Positions 1-9,883 of a DNA stretch of 64,000 nt are shown piece by piece. The stretch is taken from contig NZ_RJKV01000003.1 of assembly GCF_003751305.1 (NCBI RefSeq), positions 248,001 through 312,000 on the forward strand, written 5' to 3'. This DNA comes from Stenotrophomonas rhizophila. Its GTDB lineage: Bacteria > Pseudomonadota > Gammaproteobacteria > Xanthomonadales > Xanthomonadaceae. The notes beneath the pieces are model-generated. The model did no database searches and was not told where the DNA came from. It saw nothing but the letters and a program-made list of their open reading frames with translations. The position numbers and the translations under genes are program-made. The first letter of the stretch is position 1. Each line of letters begins with the position of its first letter.

Positions 1-2507
1 TCGAGAACGTGCCCACCACGGCGCTGGACATGGCGCTGTGGATGGAGTCCGACCGCATGGGCCATCTGCTCGGTGCGATCGACCAGGCCGCCCTGGACGA
101 ACAGCGCGGCGTGGTCCAGAACGAAAAGCGCCAGGGCGAGAACCAGCCCTATGGCCAGGTCTGGGAAAAGCTGACCCGCGCGATGTACCCGGCAGGGCAT
201 CCGTATCATCACAGCGTGATCGGCTCGATGAACGATCTCAACGCCGCCTCGCTGGACGACGTGAAGACCTGGTTCCGCACCTGGTACGGCCCGAACAACG
301 CGGTGCTGGTGCTGGCAGGTGACATCGATCTGGCCACGGCGAAGGAAAAGGTCGCCAAGTACTTCGGCGACATCCCGGCCGGCCCGAGCATGGCCCAGCC
401 CAAGGTGGACGTGGCCAAGCGTGAGAAGAGCACGCGTGATGTGATGACCGACAAGGTGCCGCAGGCGCGCATCTACCGCGCGTGGAACGTCGCCCAGGTC
501 GGCACCACCGACATCGACCAGCTGCAGCTGTTCGCGCAGGTTCTCGGCGGTGCGAAGTCCTCGCGCCTGGACCAGCGCCTGCTGCACCAGGACAAGCTGG
601 TGGACAACATCAGCGCCGGCGCCTACAGCTCGCAGCTGGGCTCGAACTTCGTGATCATGGCAAGCGTCAAGCAGGGCGTGGACCCGGCCAGGGTCGAGGC
701 GATCATCGATGAGGAGGTCAAGCGCCTGGCCAAGGACGGTCCGACCGCCGATGAGCTGAGCCGCGGCAAGACTGCCTTCCGCGCCGGCTTCATCCGCGGC
801 ATCGAGCGCATCGGCGGTTTCGGCGGCAAGGCCGACGCGCTGGCCGAGTGCACCGTGTACGAAGGTGACCCGGGCTGCTTCCGCAAGTCGCTGGCCACCA
901 TCGATGCGGCCACCGCTGCGCAGGTGCGTGATGTCGGTGCCAAGTGGCTGGGTGCTGGGGACCACACGATCGTGGTCGAACCCGGCGCGCGCGTTGCCCT
1001 GGCCGAACTGCCCTCGGAAACGCCCAAGCCGTTCACCGTGCCCGCGGTGGATCCCAGCTTCACGACCCTGGCCAAGCAGGTCGACCGCAGCACCGGCGTG
1101 CCGCAGACCAAGACCTTCCCGGACCTGAAGTTCCCGGAGCTGCACCGCGCCACGCTGAAGAACGGCACCCAGGTGATCCTGGCCGAGCGTCACGACATCC
1201 CGGTCGTGCAGTTCAGCTATGAGTTCCCGGGCGGCTTCACTGCCGACCAGGGCCGCAAGTCCGGCACCGCGAACTTCACCATGGGCCTGCTCACCGAGGG
1301 CGCCGGCAAGCTCGGCGCGCTGCCGTTCGCCGATGCCGTCGATGCACTGGGCGCCAAGCTCGATGCCTCCGCCTCGCTGGACAGCACCAGCGTGTACCTG
1401 TCCGCGCTGAAGGAAAACCTGGCCCCGTCGCTGGCCCTGTATGCGGACATGCTGCGCCAGCCGCGTTTCGACCAGAGCGAGATCGATCGCATCAAGGCGA
1501 CCTGGATCGCCGGCATCCAGCAGGAAAAGGTCAACCCGAGCGCCGTGGCCATGCGCGTGATGCCGACGCTGCTGTACGGCGCCGGCCATCCGTATGCCAT
1601 CCCGTTCACGGGTAGCGGCAATGAAGTGGACATCCAGTCCATGACCCGCGAAGACCTGGTCGATTTCCACCGTGATTGGCTGCGCCCGGAGCAGGGCACG
1701 CTGATCGTGGTCGGCGACACCACGCTGAAGGAAATCGTGCCCTTGCTGGAACGTCAGCTCGGCAACTGGAAGGCCGAGGGTCCGGCGCCGCAGGTCAAGG
1801 CCCCGGTGGATGTGGCACGGCCGACCCAGGCCCGTGTGTACCTGATCGACCAGCCGGGCGCGGTGCAGGCCAACCTGTTCGCCAGCCAGGTGGTGCCTTC
1901 CTCCAAGGACCCGGGTTCGACCCGCTTCGACATCGCCAACGGCGTGCTCGGCGGTGATTTCACCTCGCGCCTGAACATGAACCTGCGTGAGCAGAAGCAC
2001 TGGTCCTACGGTGCCGGCAGCAGCGCCAGCAACACCCTGGGCCAGCGCCCGTGGGGCGCCCGCGCACCGGTGCAGATCGACAAGACCGCCGAGTCGATGC
2101 AGGAGATGCGCAAGGAGATCGCCGAGTTCGCCAGCGGTGCCAAGCCGGCCACCCCGGCCGAAGTGGCGCGCATCCGCAACATCCAGAACCTGAGCCTGCC
2201 CGGTGCCTACGAGACCGCCAGCGCGGTGATGGGCACCATCAGCGGGATCGTGCGGTACCAGCGCCCGGACGACTATGTGGTCCAGCGCAAGGCCGAGATC
2301 GAGGCGATGACCCCGGCCCAGGTGCAGCAGGCCGCGGCCACGCTGGACCCGAACGCGCTGACCTGGGTGGTGGTGGGTGACCTCAAGCAGACCGAGGCGC
2401 CGGTGCGTGCGCTCAACTTCGGTCAGGTGCAGGTGATCGATGCCGAAGGCAAGGTGGTGGCTCCGGCTGCTCCGGCTGCTCCGGCGGCGGCACCCAAGGC
2501 CCGGTGA
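1..2507 (+). CDS. M16 family zinc peptidase, 5' end outside window
   Basis: The reading frame is open from the first base and ends with TGA at 2505-2507, so the N-terminus is missing. The visible part, about 833 residues, shows the two-repeat M16 (insulinase/pitrilysin) layout. A first repeat begins with ALDMALWMESDRMG, a stretch that lies soon after the zinc motif in this family. A second repeat starts near base 1140 (LKNGTQVILAERHDIPVVQF) and is the usual inactive partner domain. The HxxEH zinc site must lie upstream of the window and cannot be checked. The C-terminus is a low-complexity Ala-Pro tail (repeats of APA). M16 proteins of this size in proteobacteria are usually periplasmic or outer-membrane-linked peptidases. 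The signal peptide is not visible. Confidence 0.9.
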   Translation, partial: ENVPTTALDMALWMESDRMGHLLGAIDQAALDEQRGVVQNEKRQGENQPYGQVWEKLTRAMYPAGHPYHHSVIGSMNDLNAASLDDVKTWFRTWYGPNNAVLVLAGDIDLATAKEKVAKYFGDIPAGPSMAQPKVDVAKREKSTRDVMTDKVPQARIYRAWNVAQVGTTDIDQLQLFAQVLGGAKSSRLDQRLLHQDKLVDNISAGAYSSQLGSNFVIMASVKQGVDPARVEAIIDEEVKRLAKDGPTADELSRGKTAFRAGFIRGIERIGGFGGKADALAECTVYEGDPGCFRKSLATIDAATAAQVRDVGAKWLGAGDHTIVVEPGARVALAELPSETPKPFTVPAVDPSFTTLAKQVDRSTGVPQTKTFPDLKFPELHRATLKNGTQVILAERHDIPVVQFSYEFPGGFTADQGRKSGTANFTMGLLTEGAGKLGALPFADAVDALGAKLDASASLDSTSVYLSALKENLAPSLALYADMLRQPRFDQSEIDRIKATWIAGIQQEKVNPSAVAMRVMPTLLYGAGHPYAIPFTGSGNEVDIQSMTREDLVDFHRDWLRPEQGTLIVVGDTTLKEIVPLLERQLGNWKAEGPAPQVKAPVDVARPTQARVYLIDQPGAVQANLFASQVVPSSKDPGSTRFDIANGVLGGDFTSRLNMNLREQKHWSYGAGSSASNTLGQRPWGARAPVQIDKTAESMQEMRKEIAEFASGAKPATPAEVARIRNIQNLSLPGAYETASAVMGTISGIVRYQRPDDYVVQRKAEIEAMTPAQVQQAAATLDPNALTWVVVGDLKQTEAPVRALNFGQVQVIDAEGKVVAPAAPAAPAAAPKAR

Positions 2508-2633
2508 TGCCGACAGCGGGTCAGCCATCGCGCTGACCCGCCCTCAGGCGCCGGGAACCATCCCGGCCTCTGATCACCCCCGATTCAGTTGTTTCCCGCA
2601 CACTCCCTTACGTATTCCAGCCAGGCCTTGTCC

Positions 2634-2951
2634 ATGCGCATTCTGCTTCTGTCCGCCCTGATCCTCAGCGTTTCCGCCTGCACCTGGGTGCCGATCGAGT
2701 CCTCCGGCAAGACGGTCCGCGTGCTGCCGGCCGGTCCCGCGCCGAGCGGCTGCCAGAGCAAGGGCGAGGTGGTGGTCACCGTGAAGAGCAAGGTGGGTTT
2801 CTACAACCGCAACCCGTTGCGTGTGCAGGAAGAGCTGGAAACCCTGGCCCGCAACGAGGCACCCAGTGCCGGAGCCAATGCCGTGCAGGCCTCGGGCCTG
2901 CCCGCCGATGGCAGCCAGCGTTTCCTGGCCTTCCAGTGCCCGCCACGCTGA
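2634..2951 (+). CDS. DUF4156-type small lipoprotein
   Basis: This 105-residue protein has a clear lipoprotein signal (MRILLLSALILSVSAC) with the lipobox cysteine at residue 16. The start at 2634 was chosen because it puts the signal peptide at the N-terminus; an upstream in-frame start at 2589 would add 15 residues of non-signal sequence. The mature part has the Cys-rich, short beta-strand character of the DUF4156 lipoproteins (CQSKGEVVVTVKSKVGFYNR). The function of the family is unknown. It probably sits in the inner leaflet of the outer membrane. It lies 126 bp after the M16 peptidase gene and 112 bp before oleA. Confidence 0.75.
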   Translation: MRILLLSALILSVSACTWVPIESSGKTVRVLPAGPAPSGCQSKGEVVVTVKSKVGFYNRNPLRVQEELETLARNEAPSAGANAVQASGLPADGSQRFLAFQCPPR

Positions 2952-3023
2952 ACCCTTCACCCCGCGCCCGGACCATACGCCCGGGCGTGAATTCGTAAAG
3001 GTGCGGTGAAAGCCGTGCCGGCT

Positions 3024-3029
3024 TACAAT
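3024..3029 (+). promoter_or_regulatory. candidate -10 box of the oleA promoter
   Basis: TACAAT lies 34 bp before the oleA start codon. No good -35 hexamer is visible at the standard distance, so this is a weak call. Confidence 0.3.
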
Positions 3030-3063
3030 AGCGCCCCCTTTGCCTGAGCCTTGGCGCTAACTG

Positions 3064-4080
3064 ATGCTCTTCAAGAATGTCTCGATCGCCGGCTTGGCGC
3101 ACATCGACGCGCCGCACACGCTGACGTCCAAGGAAATCAACGAACGGCTGAAGCCGACGCTGGATCGCCTTGGCATCCGTACCGATGTGCTCGGCGATAT
3201 CGCGGGCATCCACGCCCGCCGCCTGTGGGATGCCGACATGCTGGCCTCCGACGCCGCCACGCTGGCCGCCCGCAAAGCACTGGAAGACGCCGGGATCGGC
3301 GCCGACAAGATCGGCCTGCTGGTCAACACCTCGGTCAGCCGCGACTACCTGGAGCCGTCCACGGCCAGCATCGTCTCGGGCAACCTGGGGGTCGGCGACG
3401 AATGCATGACCTTCGACGTCGCCAATGCCTGCCTGGCCTTCATCAACGGCATGGACATCGCTGCCCGCATGCTCGAACGCGGCGAGATCGACTACGCGCT
3501 GATCGTCGACGGTGAAACCGCCAACCTGGTGTACGAGAAGACCCTCGAGCGCATGGCCCTGCCGGGCGTGACCGCCGATGACTTCCGCAACGAGATGGCC
3601 GCCCTGACCCTGGGCTGCGGTGCCGCGGCGATGGTCATGGCGCGCACCGAGCTGGTGCCCGATGCCCCGCGTTACCGTGGTGGCGTGACCCGCTCGGCCA
3701 CCGAGTGGAACCAGCTGTGCCGCGGCAACCTGGACCGCATGGTCACCGACACCCGCATGCTGCTGATCGAAGGCATCAAGCTGGCACAGAAGACCTTCGT
3801 CGCCGCCCGTGAAGCACTGGGCTGGGCCGTGGAGGAACTGGACCAGTTCGTGATCCACCAGGTCAGCCAGCCGCACACCGCCGCCTTCATCAAGAACTTC
3901 GGCATCGACCCGAAGAAGGTGATGACGATCTTCGGCGAGCACGGCAACATCGGTCCGGCCTCGGTGCCGATCGTGCTGAGCAAGCTCAAGCAGCTGGGCA
4001 AGCTGAAGAAGGGCGATCGCATCGCGCTGCTCGGCATCGGCTCGGGCCTGAACTGCTCGATGGCCGAAGTGGTCTGGTAA
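3064..4080 (+). CDS. oleA: OleA, acyl-CoA head-to-head condensing thiolase
   Basis: OleA joins two fatty acyl-CoAs by non-decarboxylative Claisen condensation to a 2-alkyl-3-ketoacid, the first step of long-chain olefin synthesis. The 338-residue protein has the FabH/thiolase fold. It shows the nucleophile Cys123 in DVANACLAF, His265 in VIHQVSQPH, Asn295 in GEHGNIG and Glu97 in DYLEPS. These sit 20 below Cys143, His285, Asn315 and Glu117 as numbered for Xanthomonas campestris OleA. The Glu separates OleA from ordinary KAS III enzymes. oleB, oleC and oleD follow, which confirms the assignment. A terminator-like hairpin lies between oleA and oleB. Confidence 0.95.
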   Translation: MLFKNVSIAGLAHIDAPHTLTSKEINERLKPTLDRLGIRTDVLGDIAGIHARRLWDADMLASDAATLAARKALEDAGIGADKIGLLVNTSVSRDYLEPSTASIVSGNLGVGDECMTFDVANACLAFINGMDIAARMLERGEIDYALIVDGETANLVYEKTLERMALPGVTADDFRNEMAALTLGCGAAAMVMARTELVPDAPRYRGGVTRSATEWNQLCRGNLDRMVTDTRMLLIEGIKLAQKTFVAAREALGWAVEELDQFVIHQVSQPHTAAFIKNFGIDPKKVMTIFGEHGNIGPASVPIVLSKLKQLGKLKKGDRIALLGIGSGLNCSMAEVVW

Positions 4081-4121
4081 ACCAGTCGCCGCAGGCTGCT
4101 GCGGCGTTGGAATTGAACATC

Positions 4122-4146
4122 AAGGGCCGGTTCTGCCGGCCCTTTT
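4122..4146 (+). terminator. terminator-like hairpin between oleA and oleB
   Basis: A perfect 9-bp inverted repeat AAGGGCCGG (4122-4130) and CCGGCCCTT (4136-4144) with a 5-nt loop ends in a short T run. It sits 15 bp before the oleB ATG, so it may attenuate oleB relative to oleA. Confidence 0.6.
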
Positions 4147-4161
4147 CACAGGTGCGTTTGC

Positions 4162-5052
4162 ATGCCCCAGCTGCCCGGTTACCCCGCCCATCCGCACCGC
4201 TTCGAGGTGCGCCCCGGCCTGTCGATGAACTATCTCGACGAAGGCCCGCGCGATGGCGAGGTGGTGGTGATGGTCCACGGCAATCCGTCGTGGAGCTATT
4301 ACTGGCGCACCCTGGTGGCTGGCTTGTCGGACAGATACCGCTGCATCGTGCCGGATCATATCGGCATGGGCCTGTCGGACAAGCCCGATGACGCGCACTA
4401 CGACTACACCCTGCAGTCGCGCGTGGACGACCTCGACGCGCTGCTCGCGCACCTGGGCATCAGCGGCCCGGTGACCCTGGCCGTGCACGACTGGGGCGGC
4501 ATGATCGGCTTCGGCTGGGCGTTGTCGCACCACGCGCAGGTCAAGCGCCTGGTGGTCCTCAACACCGCCGCCTTCCCGATGCCGGCCGCGAAGAAGATGC
4601 CGTGGCAGATCGCGCTGGGCCGCCACTGGAAGGTCGGCGAGTGGCTCATCCGCACCTTCAACGCCTTCTCCTCCGGTGCCTCGTGGCTGGGCGTGGAACG
4701 GAAGATGCCGGCTGATGTGCGCCGCGCTTACGTGTCGCCGTACAACAGCTACGCCAACCGCATCAGCACCATCCGCTTCATGCAGGACATCCCGCTGTCA
4801 CCGGCCGACAAGGCCTGGTCGCTGCTGGAGCGTTCCGGCCAGACCCTGCCCAGCTATGCCGATCGCCCTGCGTTCATCGGCTGGGGCCTGCGTGATTTCG
4901 TGTTCGACCACCACTTCCTGAAGGGCTTCCAGGCCGCACTGCCGCAGGCGCAGGTGCATGCCTTCGAGGATGCCGGGCATTACGTGCTGGAAGACAAGCA
5001 CGAGGTGCTGGTGCCGAAGATCCGCGCGTTTCTGGACGCGAACCCGATCTGA
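4162..5052 (+). CDS. oleB: OleB, beta-lactone decarboxylase (alpha/beta hydrolase)
   Basis: This 296-residue alpha/beta hydrolase is of the haloalkane-dehalogenase type. It carries HGNPSWS (residues 39-45, Asn41), the nucleophile Asp110 followed by Trp111 in VHDWGGM, and the catalytic His273 in AGHYVLED. OleB members act on the beta-lactone formed by OleC and release CO2 to give the cis-olefin. Its place directly after oleA supports this role rather than a dehalogenase. The next gene of the pathway, oleC, is separated from it by a gene on the other strand and by a REP hairpin. Confidence 0.92.
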   Translation: MPQLPGYPAHPHRFEVRPGLSMNYLDEGPRDGEVVVMVHGNPSWSYYWRTLVAGLSDRYRCIVPDHIGMGLSDKPDDAHYDYTLQSRVDDLDALLAHLGISGPVTLAVHDWGGMIGFGWALSHHAQVKRLVVLNTAAFPMPAAKKMPWQIALGRHWKVGEWLIRTFNAFSSGASWLGVERKMPADVRRAYVSPYNSYANRISTIRFMQDIPLSPADKAWSLLERSGQTLPSYADRPAFIGWGLRDFVFDHHFLKGFQAALPQAQVHAFEDAGHYVLEDKHEVLVPKIRAFLDANPI

Positions 5053-5094
5053 TCGTGTGGTATCGACGCTGGGTCGCATCCGATCCCGTCACCG

Positions 5095-5117
5095 GTAGAG
5101 CCGACCGTTGGTCGGCT
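5095..5117 (+). repeat. GTAG-headed REP hairpin (SMAG-like)
   Basis: GTAG is followed by the perfect inverted repeat AGCCGACC-gtt-GGTCGGCT. It lies 42 bp after oleB, in the gap facing the end of the antisense YkgJ gene, and may act as a bidirectional 3' hairpin. Confidence 0.8.
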
Positions 5118-5155
5118 GCTTCTGCCCTCGCGCCGTAACCCCGGGCGCCCGCCAG

Positions 5156-5584
5156 TTACGCCGCGATCGGTGCCTGCGGCGGCGCCGGCGAATTGCCGTT
5201 GTCATCGGGGTGATCATCGTCATTGCCCGCCTCGTCCCGCCAGCGCCAGTCGGCCAGGGTCAGCGCCGGCATGCCGTGCGCCACGCGCGCCTTGTCGCAC
5301 TGGGGGCTGGCCTTGCCGTACTCCCACGAGGCATCCACCTCACGGCACACGCTGGGGCGGTTGGGGTGGATGCTGCAGCGCGAATACACGCCGATCTCCG
5401 CATCCAGCGCCACGCAGTACACCGGCTTGGACAGGGTGCCGCGCATGCACAGGCGGTGCGGGTCCAGCACCTGGGTGAGCTCGTGCGGGACGCCACCGGG
5501 GGTGACCTCGTCCGATTCCATCCAATGGAAGGCCACACGGTATTGGGTGCAGCAGGCGCCGCAGGTGAGGCAGGGATGGGGCAT
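5156..5584 (-). CDS. YkgJ-family cysteine cluster protein
   Basis: The 142-residue product begins MPHPCLTCGACC and has further Cys residues (CMRGT, YCVAL, SRCSIHP, SVCREV, PQCDKA), the pattern of the YkgJ zinc/iron-chelating CxxCxxCC family. The start at 5584 was chosen because it places the motif at the N-terminus as in the family. The last 25 residues are an acidic, Pro-rich tail. The function of the family is not established. The odd point is its position: it is encoded on the minus strand between oleB and oleC, splitting the ole cluster. It shares a 103-bp divergent intergenic region with oleC, which may hold the oleC promoter. Confidence 0.85.
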   Translation of the reverse strand: MPHPCLTCGACCTQYRVAFHWMESDEVTPGGVPHELTQVLDPHRLCMRGTLSKPVYCVALDAEIGVYSRCSIHPNRPSVCREVDASWEYGKASPQCDKARVAHGMPALTLADWRWRDEAGNDDDHPDDNGNSPAPPQAPIAA

Positions 5585-5687
5585 GGGGCACCGGCCTTGG
5601 GCGGCAGCGAAGCAGGAGGGAAGGGCGCGAATTTTCCACGCCACCGGCCGGCGCGCAAGATTTTTCTGCAGCGGCGACAATGAACGG

Positions 5688-7343
5688 ATGAACAGCGCCA
5701 TCAACATCGCCGCGCGCCTGCCCGAGCTGGCCCGTGAACGCCCCGACCAGATCGCCATCCGCTGCCCCGGCAAGCCCGGGCCCGGCGGCATGGCGCGTTA
5801 TGACGTCACCCTGGATTACCGCACCCTCAACACCCGCAGCGACGCGATGGCGGCCGGCCTGGCCGCGCATGGCATCGGCCGCGGCGTGCGCGCGGTGGTG
5901 ATGGTGCGGCCCTCACCGGAGTTCTTCCTGCTGATGTTCGCGCTGTTCAAGAACGGCGCGGTGCCGGTGCTGGTCGACCCGGGCATCGACAAGCGCGCGC
6001 TGAAGCAATGCCTGGACGAGTCCCAGCCGCAGGCCTTCATCGGCATCGGCCTGGCCCACGTGGCGCGCCTGGTGCTGCGCTGGTGCCGCTCTGCGCGCCT
6101 GCTGGTGACCGTCGGCCGCCGCTGGGGCTGGGGTGGCACCACCCTGGCCCGGCTGGAAGCCCAGGGCGCCACGGCGGCGCCTGCACTGGCCCCGACCGAT
6201 GGCGAGGATGTCGCGGCGATCCTGTTCACCAGCGGCTCCACCGGCGTGCCCAAGGGCGTGGTCTACCGCCACCGTCATTTCGTCGGCCAGGTCGACCTGC
6301 TGCGCGCCGCCTTCGGGATGGAGCCGGGTGGGGTCGACCTGCCGACCTTCCCGCCGTTCGCGCTGTTCGATCCGGCACTGGGGCTGACCTCGGTGATCCC
6401 GGACATGGATCCGACCCGCCCGGCCCAGGCCGATCCGCGCAAGCTGCATGACGCCATCAACCGCTTCGGCGTCACCCAGCTGTTCGGCTCGCCGGCGCTG
6501 ATGCGGGTCCTTGCCGATCACGGCCAGCCGCTGCCGAGCGTGCGGCGGGTGACCTCGGCCGGGGCACCGGTGCCGCCGGACGTGGTCGCGCGGATCCGCC
6601 TCCTGCTGCCCGACGACGCCCAGTTCTGGACCCCCTACGGCGCCACCGAGTGCCTGCCGGTGGCGGTGATCGAAGGCCGCGAGCTGGAGAACACCCGCCA
6701 GGCCACCGAGGCCGGCGCCGGTACCTGTGTCGGCCGTGTGGTCGCGCCGAACGAGGTGCGCATCATCGCCATCGACGACGCGCCGCTGCCGTCATGGTCG
6801 CAGGCGCGCGTGCTGGCCGCCGGCGAGGTGGGCGAGATCACCGTGGCCGGCCCGACCGCCACCGACAGCTACTTCAACCGCCCGCAGGCCACCGCCGCGG
6901 CGAAGATCACCGAAACCCTGGCCGATGGCAGCGCCCGGGTCGTGCACCGGATGGGCGATGTCGGCTACTTCGATGCGCAGGGCCGGCTGTGGTTCTGTGG
7001 GCGCAAGACCCAGCGCGTGGAAACCGCGCAGGGGCCGCTGTACACCGAGCAGGTCGAGCCGGTGTTCAACGCGCTGGACGGCATCGCCCGCACCGCGCTG
7101 GTCGGCGTGGGCGCGCCGGGCCGGCAGCGGCCGGTGCTGTGCTACGAACTGCAGCCCGGCACCGTGGATTCGCCCGCCCTGGTCGAGCGCCTGCGCCGTG
7201 AAGCGGCCGCACATGCGCACACCGCGCGCATCGAACAGTTCCTGCCGCACCCGGGCTTCCCGGTCGACATCCGCCACAACGCCAAGATCGGCCGCGAGAA
7301 GCTCACGGTCTGGGCCACCGCGCAACTGGAGCAGCACGCATGA
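5688..7343 (+). CDS. oleC: OleC, beta-lactone synthetase (ANL superfamily)
   Basis: The 551-residue protein is an AMP-forming ANL-family enzyme. It has the P-loop motif [11 protein letters not shown], the TPYGATE motif, the adenylate-binding RMGDVGYFD region and a C-terminal Lys in NAKIGREK. In the ole pathway OleC adenylates the 2-alkyl-3-hydroxyacid made by OleD and closes it to a beta-lactone. The ATG at 5688 was chosen because the family begins with a similar segment ([17 protein letters not shown]); the frame is open further upstream to 5223, but that part is antisense to the YkgJ gene. Its TGA overlaps the oleD ATG by 4 bp (ATGA), so the two are translationally coupled. Confidence 0.93.
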   Translation: MNSAINIAARLPELARERPDQIAIRCPGKPGPGGMARYDVTLDYRTLNTRSDAMAAGLAAHGIGRGVRAVVMVRPSPEFFLLMFALFKNGAVPVLVDPGIDKRALKQCLDESQPQAFIGIGLAHVARLVLRWCRSARLLVTVGRRWGWGGTTLARLEAQGATAAPALAPTDGEDVAAILFTSGSTGVPKGVVYRHRHFVGQVDLLRAAFGMEPGGVDLPTFPPFALFDPALGLTSVIPDMDPTRPAQADPRKLHDAINRFGVTQLFGSPALMRVLADHGQPLPSVRRVTSAGAPVPPDVVARIRLLLPDDAQFWTPYGATECLPVAVIEGRELENTRQATEAGAGTCVGRVVAPNEVRIIAIDDAPLPSWSQARVLAAGEVGEITVAGPTATDSYFNRPQATAAAKITETLADGSARVVHRMGDVGYFDAQGRLWFCGRKTQRVETAQGPLYTEQVEPVFNALDGIARTALVGVGAPGRQRPVLCYELQPGTVDSPALVERLRREAAAHAHTARIEQFLPHPGFPVDIRHNAKIGREKLTVWATAQLEQHA

Positions 7344-8350
7344 AGATCCTCGTTACCGGCGGCGGTGGCTTCCTCGGCCAGGCCCTGTGCAAGGGGCTGA
7401 TCGCCCGCGGTCATCAGGTGCTGGCGTTCAACCGCGGCCACTACCCCGCGCTCCAGGCGATGGGCGTGGGCCAGATCCGCGGCGACCTGGCCGATGCGCA
7501 GGCGGTGCTGCACGCGGTGGCCGGGGTCGATGCGGTCTTCCACAACGGGGCCAAGGCCGGCGCCTGGGGCAGCTACGACAGCTATCACCAGGCCAACGTG
7601 GTCGGCACCGACAATGTCATCGCGGCCTGCCGCGCGCACGGCGTGGGCAAGCTCGTCTACACCTCCACGCCCAGCGTGACCCATCGCGCCACGCATCCGG
7701 TCGAAGGCCTGGGTGCGGACGAGGTGCCGTATGGCGAGAACTTCCAGGCGCCGTACGCGGCCACCAAGGCCATCGCCGAGCAGCGCGTGCTGGCGGCCAA
7801 CGATGCGAAGCTGGCCACGGTGGCGCTGCGGCCCCGCTTGATCTGGGGCCCGGGCGACCTGCAGCTGGTGCCGCGCCTGGCCGAGCGCGCCCGCGCCGAC
7901 CGCCTGCGCTTCGTCGGCGATGGGCAGAACAAGGTGGACACCACCTACATCGACAACGCCGCGCTGGCCCACTTTCTGGCCCTGGAACACCTGGCCCCGG
8001 GCGCGGCCTGCGCCGGCAAGGCGTACTTCATTTCCAACGGCGAGCCGCTGCCGATGCGCGAGCTCCTCAACAAGCTGCTGGCCGCGGTGGATGCCCCGCC
8101 GGTGACGAAGTCGATCAGCTTCAAGGCGGCCTACCGGATCGGCGCGGTCTGCGAGCGGCTGTGGCCGCTGCTGCGCCTGCGCGGCGAACCGCCGATGACC
8201 CGCTTTCTGGCCGAGCAGCTGTGCACCCCGCACTGGTACAGCATGGAACCTGCCCGCCGCGACTTCGGTTATGTGCCCTTGGTCAGCATCGAAGAAGGGC
8301 TGGCCCGGCTGGCATCTTCATCGAACGCACAGGATTCCATCACTCCCTGA
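7340..8350 (+). CDS. oleD: OleD, NAD(P)H-dependent 2-alkyl-3-ketoacid reductase
   Basis: This 336-residue short-chain dehydrogenase/epimerase-type protein has an N-terminal Rossmann motif (GGGGFLG, residues 7-13) and the catalytic YxxxK in YAATK. In the ole pathway it reduces the 2-alkyl-3-ketoacid from OleA to the hydroxyacid used by OleC. Its start overlaps the end of oleC. The combination of 3-beta-HSD-like sequence and ole context makes the assignment firm. Confidence 0.93.
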   Translation: MKILVTGGGGFLGQALCKGLIARGHQVLAFNRGHYPALQAMGVGQIRGDLADAQAVLHAVAGVDAVFHNGAKAGAWGSYDSYHQANVVGTDNVIAACRAHGVGKLVYTSTPSVTHRATHPVEGLGADEVPYGENFQAPYAATKAIAEQRVLAANDAKLATVALRPRLIWGPGDLQLVPRLAERARADRLRFVGDGQNKVDTTYIDNAALAHFLALEHLAPGAACAGKAYFISNGEPLPMRELLNKLLAAVDAPPVTKSISFKAAYRIGAVCERLWPLLRLRGEPPMTRFLAEQLCTPHWYSMEPARRDFGYVPLVSIEEGLARLASSSNAQDSITP

Positions 8351-8413
8351 ACACCGCAGGTTGGTGAACATGGCCCCACGCCAACTCCGGCACGCATCAA
8401 CGCGAGGGTCGAC

Positions 8414-8569
8414 ATGCTGCATTACGCCGTCATCTTTTTTGTCATCGCCATCATCGCGGCGGTGCTTGGTTTCTCGGGCATTGCCGGCGCCGCCAGCAAC
8501 GTCGCCTGGATCCTGTTCGTCGTTTTCCTGATCCTGGCTGTGGTTTCGATGTTCCGCAAGCGGACCTAG
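8414..8569 (+). CDS. DUF1328 small membrane protein
   Basis: This is a 51-residue protein starting [20 protein letters not shown], with two hydrophobic helices (about 4-22 and 30-45) joined by SGIAGAASN and a basic end (FRKRT). That is the exact layout of the DUF1328/YtjA family. A GAGG run just upstream can serve as ribosome binding site. The function is unknown; members are small inner-membrane proteins often linked to envelope stress. It is convergent with ddl, and both end in one hairpin. Confidence 0.85.
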   Translation: MLHYAVIFFVIAIIAAVLGFSGIAGAASNVAWILFVVFLILAVVSMFRKRT

Positions 8570-8622
8570 TGTCCGGCGCGTCCCGCGCCACCTCTCTCCG
8601 GCGTGGGACGCGCTGCGGAAAT

Positions 8623-8663
8623 AACGACGGCCTGACATCGGCAACGGTGTTCAGGCCGTCGTT
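8623..8663 (-). terminator. hairpin over the ddl stop codon
   Basis: A perfect 13-bp inverted repeat AACGACGGCCTGA (8623-8635) and its complement (8651-8663) has a 15-nt loop. The right arm contains the last codons and the TGA of ddl. On the minus strand it is followed by TTATTT. It probably ends ddl transcription and may also end the DUF1328 transcript. Confidence 0.6.
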
Positions 8664-9757
8664 GCGATGGCGCTGCGCAGATCGCGCTCGTGCGCATGCC
8701 GGTCCATCGCCAGTTCCAGCAGCCGCGTGATCAGCGCGGTGTAATCCAGCCCACTGGCCGCCCACAGCTTCGGGTACATGCTGATGCGGGTGAAGCCAGG
8801 CAGCGTGTTGATCTCGTTGATCACCACCTCGCCAGCCGCGGTCAGGAACACATCCACGCGTGCCAGGCCGGCACACTCCAGTGCCTGGTAGGCCTGCACG
8901 GCGATCTCCCGGATACGGGACTGCTCCGCATCGGTGATGGCCGCCGGCACCACGATGTCGGCACCGGTCTCACTGATGTACTTGGTGTCGTACGAATAGA
9001 AATCATCGTGCACGACCACCTCGCCACAGACGCTGGCTTCGGGGTGTTCATTGCCGAGCACCGCGCACTCGATCTCGCGGCCGTCGATCGCCGCTTCCAC
9101 CAGCGCTTTGTGATCGAACGACAGCGCCAGCGCGAGGGCGATATGGAAGTCCGCCTCGTTGCGCACCTTGCTCACACCCACCGAGGAGCCCTGGTTGGCC
9201 GGCTTCACGAACAGCGGCGTGCCCAGCGCGGCGACCAGCGCGGTGTAATCGGCCCGGGCCGCAGTGAACCGGTTGAAGCAGGCGAACGGCGCCACCGCCA
9301 GCCCGGCATCGCGCAGCAGGCGCTTGGCCACGTCCTTGTCCATCGCCACTGCGGAGCCCAGCACGCCCGAGCCCACGAAGGGCAGGTTGGCCATGCGCAG
9401 CAGCCCCTGCAGCGAGCCGTCCTCGCCCAGCGTGCCGTGCACGATCGGGAACACCACGTCGATCTGCTCCAGTGCGGTAGCCGGATCGGTCGGAACCAGC
9501 TGCTGGCGCTCCAGGCCCGGCCGCACCGCCACCGCATTGCCCGAGCGGTGCAGTGCGATCCGTGCCGGGTCGCCGGCATTGAGCAGGAAGTCGCGCGGGT
9601 CGCTCACGTGCCACTGGCCCTGCTTGTCGATGCCGATCAGGCTGACCTCGAAGCGGTCCTTGTCCAGCGCATCGAGGATGTTCTTCGCCGACTGCAGCGA
9701 GACCTCGTGCTCGGCCGAACGGCCGCCGAAGATGATGCCTACCCGGGTCTTGCCCAT
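8651..9757 (-). CDS. ddl: D-alanine--D-alanine ligase
   Basis: The 368-residue product is an ATP-grasp ligase that makes D-Ala-D-Ala for peptidoglycan. It shows the N-terminal [14 protein letters not shown] (residues 8-21), the [14 protein letters not shown]-binding segment and the C-terminal metal-binding [10 protein letters not shown]. The length fits DdlA rather than the shorter DdlB, and the gene is not in a mur-fts cluster, which also fits DdlA. The ATG at 9757 was chosen because [12 protein letters not shown] is the family N-terminus. It is divergent from ubiJ with a gap of about 126 bp. Confidence 0.95.
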   Translation of the reverse strand: MGKTRVGIIFGGRSAEHEVSLQSAKNILDALDKDRFEVSLIGIDKQGQWHVSDPRDFLLNAGDPARIALHRSGNAVAVRPGLERQQLVPTDPATALEQIDVVFPIVHGTLGEDGSLQGLLRMANLPFVGSGVLGSAVAMDKDVAKRLLRDAGLAVAPFACFNRFTAARADYTALVAALGTPLFVKPANQGSSVGVSKVRNEADFHIALALALSFDHKALVEAAIDGREIECAVLGNEHPEASVCGEVVVHDDFYSYDTKYISETGADIVVPAAITDAEQSRIREIAVQAYQALECAGLARVDVFLTAAGEVVINEINTLPGFTRISMYPKLWAASGLDYTALITRLLELAMDRHAHERDLRSAIATTA

Positions 9758-9871
9758 GCCTGTTGCCGCTCCTGCGTCTTCTGGAGCCACACAGGATGGA
9801 CCGGCGCGCGGTGCATGGCAAAACGCGCAGCGCGTGATGCCTGCGCACGCCCGCCGTTCAAGGGGGCACGG

Positions 9872-9883
9872 TAGAATGCGGTG
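9872..9883 (+). promoter_or_regulatory. -10 box for a probably leaderless ubiJ transcript
   Basis: TAGAAT (9872-9877) is followed by 6 bp and then the ubiJ ATG, so transcription would begin at or next to the start codon. No Shine-Dalgarno sequence is seen. Confidence 0.45.

Noticed and set aside
4162..5052. OleB as a haloalkane dehalogenase.
   Set aside because: The catalytic residues are shared between the two, but its place between oleA and oleC fits the olefin pathway.
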